NCBI RefSeq assembly: GCF_003609635.1
Contig: NZ_MCIA01000007.1
Coordinates: 62,001 to 126,000, forward strand
Source: Lacrimispora algidixylanolytica
GTDB lineage: Bacteria > Bacillota > Clostridia > Lachnospirales > Lachnospiraceae
Direction of reading: 5' to 3'
Length of the DNA: 64,000 nt
Below are positions 18,822 to 28,005 of the stretch, one piece after another. The notes below the pieces were generated by a model. The model was not told the DNA's origin. It saw only the letters and a list, made by a program, of their open reading frames with translations, and ran no database searches. Each line of letters starts with the position of its first letter. Positions within the stretch are counted from its first letter, which is position 1. The position numbers were made by a program, and so were the translations under genes.

Positions 18822-18848
18822 TCAGCACTCATTTTAATTGAGTGCTGA
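18822..18848 (+). promoter_or_regulatory. CIRCE-like HrcA operator upstream of htpG
   Basis: TCAGCACTC-N9-GAGTGCTGA. The HrcA operator CIRCE is TTAGCACTC-N9-GAGTGCTAA, so each arm differs at one symmetric base and the 9-base gap is exact. It ends 7 bases before the -35 of the htpG promoter. It could also act as a weak terminator of the preceding gene (TTTTCT follows). Confidence 0.7.
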
Positions 18849-18855
18849 TTTTCTA

Positions 18856-18884
18856 TTGACATTTTTTGGACTGCGTATTAAAAT
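18856..18884 (+). promoter_or_regulatory. htpG promoter
   Basis: TTGACA (18856-18861), a 17-base spacer and TAAAAT (18879-18884). This is a near-consensus SigA promoter 83 bases before the htpG ATG. Confidence 0.75.
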
Positions 18885-18966
18885 ACTCTTTGCAGGTATA
18901 TTTAGAAAGAATTCCATGAGCACATGGAACTAATTATAGAAAAATGAGAGCAAGGAGTGTACTAAC

Positions 18967-20967
18967 ATGGCGAAAAAAGGTAGTTTAACAATTAACAGCG
19001 AAAATATTTTTCCTATTATTAAAAAATGGTTGTACTCTGATCATGACATTTTTTATCGTGAGATTGTTTCCAATGGTTGCGATGCGATTACAAAGCTGAA
19101 AAAGCTTGATGGTATGGGAGAGTGGCAGAAGCCTGAAGATCTGAAATTTAAGATTGAGGTAATTACAGATCCCAATGAAAAATCCATTACTTTTATTGAT
19201 AATGGTATTGGTATGACAATGGAAGAAGTTGATGAATACATCAATCAGATCGCTATTTCCGGTGCTCAGGATTTCATGGAGAAATATAAGGACAAGGCAA
19301 ATGAAGAACAGATTATCGGACATTTTGGTCTTGGATTTTATTCTGCATTCATGGTTGCTGAGAAGGTTACCATCGATACATTATCTTATAAAGACGGTTC
19401 ACAAGCAGTTCACTGGGAGTCAGACGGCGGTACAGAATTTGAGATGGAAGCCGGAGATAAAGCAGAGCAGGGAACTACAATCAAACTTTATCTGAATGAA
19501 GAAAGTCTGGAATTTTGCAATGAGTACCGTGCAAAAGAAGTTCTGGAGAAATATTGTTCCTTTATGCCAGTGGAGATTTATTTAACCAACGCTGCCGCAG
19601 AAGATCAGTTTGAGACCATTGAAAAAGATGAGCTGACCGAGAATGATACGGTAATTGAGACTATCTTAGAAGAAGCTAAAACTGAGGAAATAGAGAAAGA
19701 AAACGGCGAGAAAGAAGTTGTTGAAGTTTCTCCAGCATCTGAAAAATATAAAATTGCAAAACGTCCCGTACCAATCAATGATATCAATCCTCTTTGGAAT
19801 AAGCATCCAAACGAATGTACCGAAGAAGAATATAAAGATTTCTACCGTAAAGTATTCCATGATTATAAGGAACCATTATTCTGGATCCACTTAAATATGG
19901 ATTATCCATTTAACTTAAAAGGAATTCTTTACTTCCCTAAATTAAACATTAGCTATGACAGCCTGGAAGGAACCATTAAGCTCTACAACAGTCAGGTATT
20001 CATCGCAGATAACATTAAAGAAGTAATTCCAGAATTCTTAATGCTATTAAAGGGAGTCATTGACTGTCCAGACCTTCCTCTTAATGTATCAAGAAGTGCA
20101 CTTCAAAATGATGGTTTTGTTAAGAAGATTTCTGATTACATCACAAAGAAGGTTGCCGATAAGCTGACAGGCATGTTTAAGACCGATAGAGAGAACTATG
20201 AAAAATATTGGGACGATATTAATCCATTCATCAAATTTGGCTGCTTAAAGGATGAGAAGTTTGCTGAAAAGATCAACGATTCCCTTCTCTTTAAGAACCT
20301 CAGCGATAAGTATCTGACAATTGCTGAATGTTTGGAAGAGAATAAAGAAAAGCATGAGAATAGCGTGTTCTATATCACAGATGAGAAAGAACAAGGCCAG
20401 TATATTAACATGTTTAAAGAAGCTGGTCTGGATGCAGTTTATATGAACCAGAACATAGACAATCCTTTTGTAGGCTACTTAGAGCAGAAGAATGAAAATG
20501 TGAAGTTCTTATGCATTAACTCTGACCTATCTGATATCTTTAAGGAAGAAGTGACCGAAGAGGATAAGGAAGCTATGAAGGCGGACGTAGATGCTCTTAC
20601 TGAGCTGTTCCGCAAGGTCTTAGGCAAAGAGAACCTTGATGTTAAGGTTGAAAAGCTTAAGAATGAAAATATGTCCTCTATGATTACGATTTCAGAAGAA
20701 TCACGTCGTATGGCAGAGATGATGAAGATGTATTCTATGCCAGGAATGGATAACTCTATGTTTGGCACCACTGAAACTTTAGTGCTTAATTATAACAATA
20801 AGCTGGTTCAGTATGTGTTAGGACATAAGGAGGGAGCTCATACCAATACGATTTGTGAGCAGCTCTACGATTTGGCAGGCTTAAGCCATGGTTCCTTAAC
20901 ACCTGAGCGCATGACTAAATTTATTGCAAGAAGCAATGAACTGATGATAATTATGGCAGAAGCATAA
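18967..20967 (+). CDS. htpG: Chaperone HtpG (Hsp90)
   Basis: Dimeric ATP-dependent chaperone in the cytoplasm. The N-terminal GHKL ATPase domain has IVSNGCDAITKL (Mg-binding Asn), IDNGIGM, and GHFGLGFYSAFMVA as the ATP lid. The middle domain has the conserved LYFPKLN and VSRSALQND, with Arg in the latter contacting ATP. The C-terminal dimerisation domain ends PERMTKFIARSNELM. At 666 aa it is somewhat longer than E. coli HtpG because of an acidic insert near residues 215-245. The CIRCE-like site suggests HrcA control. Confidence 0.96.
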   Translation: MAKKGSLTINSENIFPIIKKWLYSDHDIFYREIVSNGCDAITKLKKLDGMGEWQKPEDLKFKIEVITDPNEKSITFIDNGIGMTMEEVDEYINQIAISGAQDFMEKYKDKANEEQIIGHFGLGFYSAFMVAEKVTIDTLSYKDGSQAVHWESDGGTEFEMEAGDKAEQGTTIKLYLNEESLEFCNEYRAKEVLEKYCSFMPVEIYLTNAAAEDQFETIEKDELTENDTVIETILEEAKTEEIEKENGEKEVVEVSPASEKYKIAKRPVPINDINPLWNKHPNECTEEEYKDFYRKVFHDYKEPLFWIHLNMDYPFNLKGILYFPKLNISYDSLEGTIKLYNSQVFIADNIKEVIPEFLMLLKGVIDCPDLPLNVSRSALQNDGFVKKISDYITKKVADKLTGMFKTDRENYEKYWDDINPFIKFGCLKDEKFAEKINDSLLFKNLSDKYLTIAECLEENKEKHENSVFYITDEKEQGQYINMFKEAGLDAVYMNQNIDNPFVGYLEQKNENVKFLCINSDLSDIFKEEVTEEDKEAMKADVDALTELFRKVLGKENLDVKVEKLKNENMSSMITISEESRRMAEMMKMYSMPGMDNSMFGTTETLVLNYNNKLVQYVLGHKEGAHTNTICEQLYDLAGLSHGSLTPERMTKFIARSNELMIIMAEA

Positions 20968-20987
20968 GTATAAATAATAAAATATAG

Positions 20988-21030
20988 AAAAGGACGGTAA
21001 CCTTGGAAATCAAAGGGTAACCGTCCTTTT
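20988..21030 (+). terminator. Terminator after htpG
   Basis: AAAAGGACGGTAACC (20988-21002) pairs perfectly with GGTAACCGTCCTTTT (21016-21030). Confidence 0.88.
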
Positions 21031-21043
21031 CTGTATAATGCTA

Positions 21044-21072
21044 TTGACATCTATAACAGGTTTCTCTATAAT
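21044..21072 (+). promoter_or_regulatory. Consensus SigA promoter of the degV-like gene
   Basis: Perfect TTGACA (21044-21049), 17-base spacer and perfect TATAAT (21067-21072), 54 bases before the coding start. It predicts strong constitutive expression. Confidence 0.85.
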
Positions 21073-21126
21073 ATATGGTAATGAATACTACATGATAAAT
21101 TTCGTGTTAGGAGGAAGAAAATAACT

Positions 21127-21969
21127 ATGAGCTATAAAATTATTGGGGATAGTTGCTTAGATTTAACAGCGGATTTAAAAAAGGACCCCCACTTTCAGAT
21201 AATTCCACTTACGTTACAAGTGGGAGAGATTCAGGTCGTTGATGATGATACCTTTGATCAGAAGAGTTTTTTGGAAATTGTAAAAAAAAGCAGTGAATCA
21301 CCAAAGTCTGCTTGTCCTTCTCCAGAGCTTTATAAAGAGGCTTATGAGTGTGAAGAAGATCATGTTTTTGTCATTACTCTATCGGAACATTTAAGCGGCA
21401 GCTATAACAGCGCTGTCCTTGGGAAAAAGTTATATGAAGAGGAGCATGGCGATGATGGGAAAAAGATTGCAGTTTTAGGGTCTGATTCCGCTTCTTCGGG
21501 CCAGCTTAATATTGCTTTGCTAGTTCAGTCTCTTTGTCAGGCAGCACTTCCTTTTGAGGAAATTGAGAAAAGAGCAAGGGACTTTATTAAGGACATGAAG
21601 ACCTACTTTGTGTTGGAAAGCCTGGATACATTAAGAAAGAATGGTAGGCTTACCGGGCTACAGGCATTCTTTGCTACTGCCCTTAACATCAAGCCAGTTA
21701 TGAGCGCTCAATCCGGCATTATTGTAAAACTAGATCAGGCTAGAGGTATTAACAAAGCGTTAGTACGAATGGTGGATATCGCCATTAAAGATTCAGGAGA
21801 TACCAGAGATAAGGTGTTGGCCATTGCTCACTGCAACAATCCAGAGCGAGCAGAGTTTGTTAAGCAGGAGATGCTAAAGAGATCCAAATATAAAGATATC
21901 ATCATAACAGAGACAGCAGGTGTCGCTACAGTTTATGCCAATGACGGTGGAATCATCATGACACTATAA
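21127..21969 (+). CDS. DegV family fatty-acid-binding protein
   Basis: DegV proteins bind a fatty acid between two domains. In Firmicutes some (FakB) present it to the kinase FakA for phosphorylation. The N-terminal IIGDSCLDLT segment, the TTT/SGS-like loop ITLSEHLSGSYNSA, and the domain-2 motif LDTLRKNGRLTG are all present. 280 aa. GGAGG (21111-21115) precedes the ATG at a longish distance. No FakA is nearby, so its partnership is unproven. Confidence 0.92.
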   Translation: MSYKIIGDSCLDLTADLKKDPHFQIIPLTLQVGEIQVVDDDTFDQKSFLEIVKKSSESPKSACPSPELYKEAYECEEDHVFVITLSEHLSGSYNSAVLGKKLYEEEHGDDGKKIAVLGSDSASSGQLNIALLVQSLCQAALPFEEIEKRARDFIKDMKTYFVLESLDTLRKNGRLTGLQAFFATALNIKPVMSAQSGIIVKLDQARGINKALVRMVDIAIKDSGDTRDKVLAIAHCNNPERAEFVKQEMLKRSKYKDIIITETAGVATVYANDGGIIMTL

Positions 21970-22010
21970 TCAAAGGATTTGAAACGCATTTAAGAATAAT
22001 AGCAAATAGC

Positions 22011-22070
22011 AAGGGTCTGCCATGGCTGAAAGGGAAGATGTTAACTTTTCACTGAGGTCAGGCCCTTTTT
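22011..22070 (+). terminator. Terminator after the degV-like gene
   Basis: AAGGGTCTG (22011-22019) pairs with CAGGCCCTT (22059-22067) with one G-U pair, followed by TTT. The loop is long (39 bases). The rest of 21970-22330 holds only AT-rich sequence and the promoter at 22265. Confidence 0.6.
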
Positions 22071-22264
22071 GACGTTATACGTTCCTTCTGACTGTATGGT
22101 CTCTTCTATATACTAACTTATTTTAAAAGAAAGCATGTGTGATATCAACAAATATAAAGAAGAAGACTATAAAAATTTAGTATAGAATGTGATAGTAACG
22201 AAAATTGTCTTATTCTATTGCTACATTTTGTTAATTCTACTCATAATTAAAACAAAGGAAAATA

Positions 22265-22293
22265 TTTACCTTTATACCATTTTATGATATAAA
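22265..22293 (+). promoter_or_regulatory. Possible promoter of the 101-aa membrane protein gene
   Basis: TTTACC (22265-22270), 17-base spacer, TATAAA (22288-22293), 37 bases before the ATG. Confidence 0.45.
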
Positions 22294-22330
22294 TATTGTT
22301 ACATGGATAGGTATAGGGAGGTGAAATTAT

Positions 22331-22636
22331 ATGAATGATGTAACTATGATTGCTATATTAATTGTGTTTGTACTAGGAATTATGTTATTGTTTAATTTCT
22401 ATACCAGACTGTTAAGTAAGATTTCCCAAAATGGGATCAGACGAAAACTGGAAAAAGGTAAGATAAGTGATCAGCAGTTGGAGAAGTTGTGTAACGCCGT
22501 GGATAAGGGCCGTAAAAGAAAGATGATGGCAATTTTTATGTACGGAATTTTTTATAAATCCTTTTTAAATATGCAGGAGGATATCTATCAGCTTTACAGA
22601 GCAGAGATGGAAAAAAGAGGTATGTTAAATCAGTAA
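22331..22636 (+). CDS. Small membrane-anchored protein, unknown function
   Basis: A 101-aa protein with an N-terminal hydrophobic helix (about residues 6-26) and a basic cytoplasmic-type tail rich in Lys/Arg. The SD GGGAGG (22316-22321) is good. I do not recognise the family. It is monocistronic, flanked by a promoter and a terminator hairpin (22698-22727). Confidence 0.6.
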   Translation: MNDVTMIAILIVFVLGIMLLFNFYTRLLSKISQNGIRRKLEKGKISDQQLEKLCNAVDKGRKRKMMAIFMYGIFYKSFLNMQEDIYQLYRAEMEKRGMLNQ

Positions 22637-22697
22637 TTACATAAGTGCTACTCTATGATAGTTAGACGACTAAAGAATTAAAAAGTATATGCTTTAT

Positions 22698-22727
22698 AAG
22701 GACATGGCAGTTTTGTCATGTCCTTTC
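22698..22727 (+). terminator. Terminator after the 101-aa gene
   Basis: AAGGACATG (22698-22706) pairs with CATGTCCTT (22717-22725), followed by TCC. Confidence 0.7.
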
Positions 22728-22753
22728 CTATTGTCTCCAAGAATCTTTTTAAT

Positions 22754-22782
22754 TTGACAAACCCTTATATTTTGGGTAAGAT
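22754..22782 (+). promoter_or_regulatory. Promoter upstream of the CapA-like gene
   Basis: TTGACA (22754-22759), 17-base spacer, TAAGAT (22777-22782). The transcript would have a leader of about 170 bases; I see no riboswitch fold in it. Confidence 0.6.
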
Positions 22783-22957
22783 AAAAAAATGGGATTAAAA
22801 TCCAGATAACCATAAAGGTTTAGTAATGTAAAACCAGAATGTATTATGTGGAAAACAATTAATTCAAAAAGAAATGTGGAGTTTTTTTCAAAAAATGTGG
22901 AAAACATCATGAAATTCATAAAATCATGTTGAAATTATTAACAATTGGGAGGCATTG

Positions 22958-24184
22958 ATGAAGAAAAAAGGTAACTGGATCAGGATTCTGGTTTTCCTTC
23001 CTGCATTGCTGTTTATAATGCTTATCGGATGGATCGGGGTCAGTGAACGGAACGGAACGAAGTTGAATTCATCTTCAGCTTATGAATCCGATAAGGGAAA
23101 GATGGAGACGTCTCTGGCATCAGAAGAGGAATCTGGAAGTCAGGAGGAACCTGAGGTGCTGACGCTTAAGCAGTCCGAGGATCAGACAAAATCTGAAACC
23201 CAGAAGGAAAATCCGGATAAATCTGAAAATCCTATGGTAAATCTACTATTTGCTGGAGATATATTACTTTCTAGTCATGTAACTACAGCATATAATAATG
23301 CAAAAGGTATTAATGGAGTGTTAGATGCTGGATATCTGGCAGAAATTAGCCAGTCGGATATCTTTATGGCAAATCAAGAGTTTCCATTTAGCGATCGTGG
23401 AACAGCAGCACCGGATAAACAATTTACCTTTCGCCTTCCACCCTCTAAGGTCTCTATGATGAATGAGATTGGGGTGGACATTGTAACTATTGCAAATAAC
23501 CATACCTTAGACTACGGAACGGATGCTCTGCTTGACACATGCATGGCATTGGATGGAGCGGGCATTCAGTATGTAGGAGCTGGTCCAAACATGGAGAGAG
23601 CGAAACAATTGCAGACCATGGAAGTCAAAGGTAAAACCATTGGCTATTTAGCAGCTTCCAGAGTTTATCCAGATCCAAACTGGGTGGCCAATAGCAAGAA
23701 GCCTGGAATGGTTAGTGGATACGACCCTACCATACTTTTGGAGGAAATAAAAAAAGCCAAACCTCTTTGCGATTACCTAGTCGTTTATGTGCATTGGGGA
23801 ATCGAACGAGATGAGAAGCCACAGGGATATCAAAGAGCACTAGGCAAACAAATCATTGACGCCGGTGCAGATATTGTCATAGGAAGTCACCCTCATGTTC
23901 TTCAAGGCTTTGAATATTACAAAGGCAAACCAATTTGCTATAGCCTTGGTAATTACATTTTTGGAAGTTCGATTCCAAAGACCACACTTTTAAAGGTGGA
24001 TGTGGATTTTGATAAGGAAAGCACCACACTATCACTGGTTCCCGGCACTTCAAAAGCAGGATTAACAAAAACCTTAACCGGAGATGGAGAAAAAAAGGAC
24101 TTTTATCAGTATCTGCAGGGGATCTCCTTTGACGTTACCGTGGATGACAATGGAATCATCCATGAAACGAATAAAATAGAATAA
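22958..24184 (+). CDS. CapA family (poly-gamma-glutamate synthesis-type) metallophosphatase-fold protein
   Basis: Membrane-anchored extracytoplasmic protein of the PGA_cap family. ATG 22958 has GGGAGG 5 bases upstream; TTG 22955 is less likely. A signal-anchor helix (about 10-28) is followed by a Ser/Glu-rich linker (30-90), then the CapA domain: LLFAGDILL, ANQEFPF, ANNHTLDYG, VYVHWGIE, GSHPHVLQG and YSLGNYIFG. Other cap genes are absent, so a real polyglutamate role is doubtful. A generic cell-envelope enzyme is more likely. 408 aa. Confidence 0.88.
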   Translation: MKKKGNWIRILVFLPALLFIMLIGWIGVSERNGTKLNSSSAYESDKGKMETSLASEEESGSQEEPEVLTLKQSEDQTKSETQKENPDKSENPMVNLLFAGDILLSSHVTTAYNNAKGINGVLDAGYLAEISQSDIFMANQEFPFSDRGTAAPDKQFTFRLPPSKVSMMNEIGVDIVTIANNHTLDYGTDALLDTCMALDGAGIQYVGAGPNMERAKQLQTMEVKGKTIGYLAASRVYPDPNWVANSKKPGMVSGYDPTILLEEIKKAKPLCDYLVVYVHWGIERDEKPQGYQRALGKQIIDAGADIVIGSHPHVLQGFEYYKGKPICYSLGNYIFGSSIPKTTLLKVDVDFDKESTTLSLVPGTSKAGLTKTLTGDGEKKDFYQYLQGISFDVTVDDNGIIHETNKIE

Positions 24185-25144
24185 TTAATTCGATTCGAGG
24201 TATCTGTCTCCCTGGCAGGTACCTCGTTCTTTGAAGCGTTTCGCCAGCGAATTGAGTACCATACGCTTATTTCCACTCCAAAGAGGAGCCAGAAGAAGTT
24301 CCTTTGGACCGTCTCCGCTGATCCGGTGGATCACCATGTCCTTAGGAAGTAGGGCTAGACAGTCAATTACCAGATCAATATATTCCTCTAGGGTATATAC
24401 CGGTATTAGGCCTTTTTCATATTCTAAGGCCAGATCGGTACCTTTTAAAATATGAAGAAGTTGTAGCTTGATACCATCGCCTCCATTGCTTTTATGGCTG
24501 TCAAGGCGTGCAAGATGGCGGATGGTATCAAAAATCATCTCTTTATTCTCTCCAGGGAGCCCTAGAATTACGTGGGTGATGACCGTTATTCCGATTACCT
24601 TTAACTGGTAGTAGCCATCTGAAAAGACATCCAGAGAATAACCTCTCCTGATGTACTTGGCGGTGGATTCGTGTATGGTTTGCAATCCTAGTTCTACCCA
24701 AACTGGCTTTTGCTGGTTTAACTCCTTTAATAACATAAGAATGTCAGGAGACAGGCAATCAGGCCTAGTAGCAATGGAAAGAATAGCCACATCAGGATGG
24801 GAGATAGCCTCCATAAAAAGCCTCCTTAAATAGGAGACAGGGGCATAGGTGTTGGTATAAGATTGGAAGTATGCAATAAAACGCCCTTCCCCTGGTTTCA
24901 ATTTACGGCTGACTTTTTCTTTCGCAGCCTCGATCTGATCCGTGATAGAGGAATGGGCATGAATGGATTCCGCAAATTCTCCAGAGCCTCCGCCGCTGCA
25001 AAAGATGCAGCCATTATTTCCTAAGGTGCCGTCCCGGTTCGGACATGTCATCCCGCCATCAAGAGCCAGTTTATATATTTTTTGTCCGTATTGTTTTTTC
25101 ATTTCAAAATCAAGTGAATGGTAAGGTTTTTCATTCCAAAGCAT
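24185..25144 (-). CDS. TIGR01212-type radical SAM protein
   Basis: Radical SAM enzyme of the YhcC/TIGR01212 family. The cluster-binding cysteines are C34, C46 and C49 (CPNRDG...GCIFC, the wide CX11CX2C spacing typical of this family), in place of the usual CX3CX2C. It also has FQSYTNTYAP, ATRPDCLSPD and LGLQTIHESTAKYIRRGY. At 319 aa it has the usual size. The reaction is unknown; relatives are thought to act on tRNA. It converges with the CapA-like gene with no gap between the stop codons. Confidence 0.9.
   Translation of the reverse strand: MLWNEKPYHSLDFEMKKQYGQKIYKLALDGGMTCPNRDGTLGNNGCIFCSGGGSGEFAESIHAHSSITDQIEAAKEKVSRKLKPGEGRFIAYFQSYTNTYAPVSYLRRLFMEAISHPDVAILSIATRPDCLSPDILMLLKELNQQKPVWVELGLQTIHESTAKYIRRGYSLDVFSDGYYQLKVIGITVITHVILGLPGENKEMIFDTIRHLARLDSHKSNGGDGIKLQLLHILKGTDLALEYEKGLIPVYTLEEYIDLVIDCLALLPKDMVIHRISGDGPKELLLAPLWSGNKRMVLNSLAKRFKERGTCQGDRYLESN
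24196..24226 (+). terminator. Terminator of the CapA-like gene inside the opposing gene
   Basis: CGAGGTATCTG (24196-24206) pairs with CAGGTACCTCG (24216-24226) with one G-U pair, then TTCTTT. It lies within the 3' coding end of the convergent radical SAM gene. Confidence 0.65.
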
Positions 25145-25236
25145 AGAAGTCTCTCCAATTTTTAGTCATTGCATTATTATAGTGTCTACTAGGTCAGACT
25201 GTCAAATTTTATTATATCTTTTCGTAGAATAATGTA

Positions 25237-25266
25237 TTGTAGAAGTTTTGTAGATTATGTTATACT
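25237..25266 (+). promoter_or_regulatory. Possible galK promoter
   Basis: TTGTAG (25237-25242), 18-base spacer, TATACT (25261-25266), 50 bases before ATG 25316. Confidence 0.45.
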
Positions 25267-25315
25267 CATAATAATGATTCTTATGTATTTCATTGGGGAA
25301 AAGGAGAGTAATAAC

Positions 25316-26614
25316 ATGAAAATTACTGATACCGTCAAGCTTTTAAAATCAGAGGATTCCAGAAAGCTTATGGCTGCTTTATATGGAGAAGAAGGAATTG
25401 AGACGAATACAAAACGATATGAGGATCTTTTATTAAGTTTTGAAAAGAAGTTTCCAAAGGATGAGGACATGCTTTTATTTACAGCACCTGGACGTACGGA
25501 AATCAGCGGAAACCATACAGATCATAACCATGGAAAGGTCTTAGCAGGAAGCATTAATTTAGACTGCGTAGGCGTTGCTGCTAAGAACAATACCAGAACG
25601 GTTCATATTATCAGTGAGACTTATGATCAGAATTTTACGATTGACCTTGATGACTTAAGACCAAGTGAGAAGAAGGCAGGAACCATTGATCTGACCAAGG
25701 GACTATTCAAAGGATTTTTGGAAGCTGGTCATGAAATAGGAGGATTTGATGCCTATATCACCACCAATGTAATCAGTGCGGCAGGAGTTAGTTCCTCCGC
25801 TTCCTATGAGATGCTCTTATGCAGTATGGTTGATACATTTTTTAACCAGGGACGTTTAAATGCAGTGGATTATGCTCATATTGGTAAATACTCTGAGAAT
25901 GTTTACTGGGGCAAGTCCTCAGGGCTTCTAGATCAGATGGCATGTGCCGTAGGCGGCCTTATTACCATTGATTTTAAGGATCCAACAGCTCCAGTGGTGG
26001 AGAAGATAGAATTTGATTTTGCCTCCAGAAATCACAGCCTTATTATCGTCAATACAGGGAAGGGACATGCAGATTTAAGCGAGGATTATTCCCATGTTCC
26101 CTCTGAGATGAAAAAGGTGGCTGAGTTTTTTGGAAAAGAAGTGTGTGCTGAAATCACAGAAAAGGATCTGATTGAAAACCTGAATGAAGTCAGGGAATTT
26201 GCTGGAGACCGTTCCGTTCTACGTGCCCTTCATTTCTTTGAAGAAAATAAGCGGGTGGATGCAGAAGTAGCCGCCTTAAAGGAAGGTCGGTTTGAAGACT
26301 TTTTATCTAATATTACTTCCTCCGGTAATTCCTCTTGGAAATGGCTTCAGAACTGTTTTACTAATACCAGCTATCAGGAACAGGGGATTACCATAGCTCT
26401 TGCTCTTACGGAACTTTTTCTTGCCGAGAAAAAAGCAGGTGCATGTAGGATTCATGGCGGTGGATTTGCAGGTGTTATCATGACTATGATTCCCAATGAA
26501 TTGGCGACAGAGTATATCACCTATATCGAGAAAGCCATGGGAGAAGGAAATGCATACCGCATGAGCATCAGACCACACGGTGCTATCTGTTTTCAAGATA
26601 TGATAGGGCAATAA
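25316..26614 (+). CDS. galK: Galactokinase
   Basis: GHMP-family kinase making galactose 1-phosphate, the entry step of the Leloir pathway. ATG 25316 has AAGGAG (25301-25306) upstream; the frame from 25232 adds an unlikely hydrophobic leader. The galactokinase signature GRTEISGNHTDHNHG is near residues 57-71, the GHMP ATP loop is AAGVSSSASYE, and the C-terminal motif is HGGGFAGVIM. 432 aa. No galT or galE is adjacent. Confidence 0.95.
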   Translation: MKITDTVKLLKSEDSRKLMAALYGEEGIETNTKRYEDLLLSFEKKFPKDEDMLLFTAPGRTEISGNHTDHNHGKVLAGSINLDCVGVAAKNNTRTVHIISETYDQNFTIDLDDLRPSEKKAGTIDLTKGLFKGFLEAGHEIGGFDAYITTNVISAAGVSSSASYEMLLCSMVDTFFNQGRLNAVDYAHIGKYSENVYWGKSSGLLDQMACAVGGLITIDFKDPTAPVVEKIEFDFASRNHSLIIVNTGKGHADLSEDYSHVPSEMKKVAEFFGKEVCAEITEKDLIENLNEVREFAGDRSVLRALHFFEENKRVDAEVAALKEGRFEDFLSNITSSGNSSWKWLQNCFTNTSYQEQGITIALALTELFLAEKKAGACRIHGGGFAGVIMTMIPNELATEYITYIEKAMGEGNAYRMSIRPHGAICFQDMIGQ

Positions 26615-26695
26615 TAATTGAAAAACCTGCCATAATAGAGTACAATAGAAGTAAGAGATAGAATACAGAACGTGCAACTAAAGGAGGCAGGCAAT

Positions 26696-27343
26696 ATGAA
26701 AGAGAAAAATAATCTGATCATTACAATAGGAAGACAATACGGAAGCGGCGGTCGTATGGTAGGAAAGGCTTTAGCGGAAGAATTCGGGATTAACTTTTAT
26801 GATGAAGAGATTTTAACCCTTACTTCCGAGCAGAGTGCTGTGGGAGAAGTATTTTTCCGCCTGGCAGATGAAAAGGCAGGGAACAATCTGCTTTATAAAA
26901 TCGTAAGTGGATTAAAACCTCAGTTAGGCAAGCCATCTATGGATTCCGATATTGTGAAACCGGAAAATCTATTCCGCTTCCAATCCCAGGTGATTCGAGA
27001 ACTTGCAGGGGAAGAATCCTGCATCATTGCAGGCAGATGTGCAGATTACATCTTAAGCCGTGAAGACGTTAATGTTCCAGGACTGGTTAAGATCTTTGTA
27101 TATGCAGATACTCCTACTCTTGTGAGCAGAACTATGGATGTAGATAAGATTGATGAAAAAGAAGCAACCAAGCGCGTTAAGAAGATCAACCGGGAGAGGA
27201 AAGAATATTATCGCTACTATACCGGTGAGAGTTGGGATGACTGGGATAATTATGACCTGATTATCAATACCAGCAAGATTGATCTGGAGCAGACCGCAGA
27301 GCTTATTAAGGATTATATTAAATTAAGAGGGCTTGAGCTCTAA
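26696..27343 (+). CDS. Cytidylate kinase-like family protein
   Basis: P-loop kinase of the Cytidylate_kin2 family. Residues 8-20 (TIGRQYGSGGRMV) form the phosphate loop. AGRCADYIL and the Arg-rich lid (KRVKKINRERKEYYRYYTG) are characteristic. 215 aa. ATG 26696 follows AAGGAGG (26681-26687). Family members are often annotated as cytidylate kinases, but the physiological substrate is not established. Confidence 0.88.
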   Translation: MKEKNNLIITIGRQYGSGGRMVGKALAEEFGINFYDEEILTLTSEQSAVGEVFFRLADEKAGNNLLYKIVSGLKPQLGKPSMDSDIVKPENLFRFQSQVIRELAGEESCIIAGRCADYILSREDVNVPGLVKIFVYADTPTLVSRTMDVDKIDEKEATKRVKKINRERKEYYRYYTGESWDDWDNYDLIINTSKIDLEQTAELIKDYIKLRGLEL

Positions 27344-27353
27344 ACATAACAAC

Positions 27354-27391
27354 AAAAAAAGGGTGTTCCATATCGGGAGCACCCTTTTTTG
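27354..27391. terminator. Bidirectional terminator
   Basis: AAAAAAGGGTGTTCC pairs with GGGAGCACCCTTTTTT. A-run on the left and T-run on the right let it serve both the + kinase gene and the - flavodoxin operon. Confidence 0.85.
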
Positions 27392-27426
27392 TGTAAGGCT
27401 TATTAGAATATTTTATGTATTTCGTT

Positions 27427-27957
27427 TTAAGAGAGGCTGGCTGCAAAATCCTTTACTGATTCTAGTTTGTCGGACGAGTTCATGCTCCCTTTCTCTAACA
27501 TACCGGAGATTTTAATGACTCCTTTGTTTTCCCATTTTAGATAGGAGCAGATGGCATTTAGCTGTGCTTCTGCAGCATCGTAAACATTGGGAGCACCGGA
27601 GTTTAAAAGCATGGCGATGGATTTAATCCGGAAGCCTTTTTTTGCAAAAGCATACATACGATCCACAAAAGCTTTAGTCTGAGCGGAAACATCAAACCAA
27701 TAGATGGGAGAGGCTAAAACTAGCATATCAGTCTCAGCCAAATCACTTAATATAGAGTTCATATCATCTTGTTGGATGCAGGTTCCATCATGAGTAAAGC
27801 AGTATTGACAGGCTAGACATGGGTCTACCTTTAACGTGCTTAGGTTTTTAATCGTTACGTCATGACCGGCTGTTTTTGCAGACTCAGCAAAAGTATCTGC
27901 CATGATCTCTGTATTGCCATTTCTTCTAGGACTGCCTGTGATTATTAATATATTCAA
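27427..27957 (-). CDS. Flavodoxin-fold NAD(P)H-dependent FMN reductase / iron-sulfur flavoprotein-like
   Basis: The N-terminal phosphate-binding loop TGSPRRNGNTEIMA is that of the FMN-dependent NADPH oxidoreductase family. CLACQYCFTHDGTC at about residues 53-66 resembles the cysteine cluster of iron-sulfur flavoproteins, and SPIYWFDVS is the flavin loop. 176 aa, SD GGAGG upstream. It is the last gene of the - strand MarR operon but has about 80 bases of its own upstream region with a perfect palindrome. Confidence 0.88.
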   Translation of the reverse strand: MNILIITGSPRRNGNTEIMADTFAESAKTAGHDVTIKNLSTLKVDPCLACQYCFTHDGTCIQQDDMNSILSDLAETDMLVLASPIYWFDVSAQTKAFVDRMYAFAKKGFRIKSIAMLLNSGAPNVYDAAEAQLNAICSYLKWENKGVIKISGMLEKGSMNSSDKLESVKDFAASLS

Positions 27958-28005
27958 ACTAACTTACCTCCATTTATTTGGTATTCGATTTATGACCCGT
28001 AAACC

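Noticed and set aside
22783-22957. Riboswitch in the leader of the CapA-like gene
   Set aside because: No conserved aptamer core or terminator/antiterminator pair could be drawn in this AT-rich sequence.
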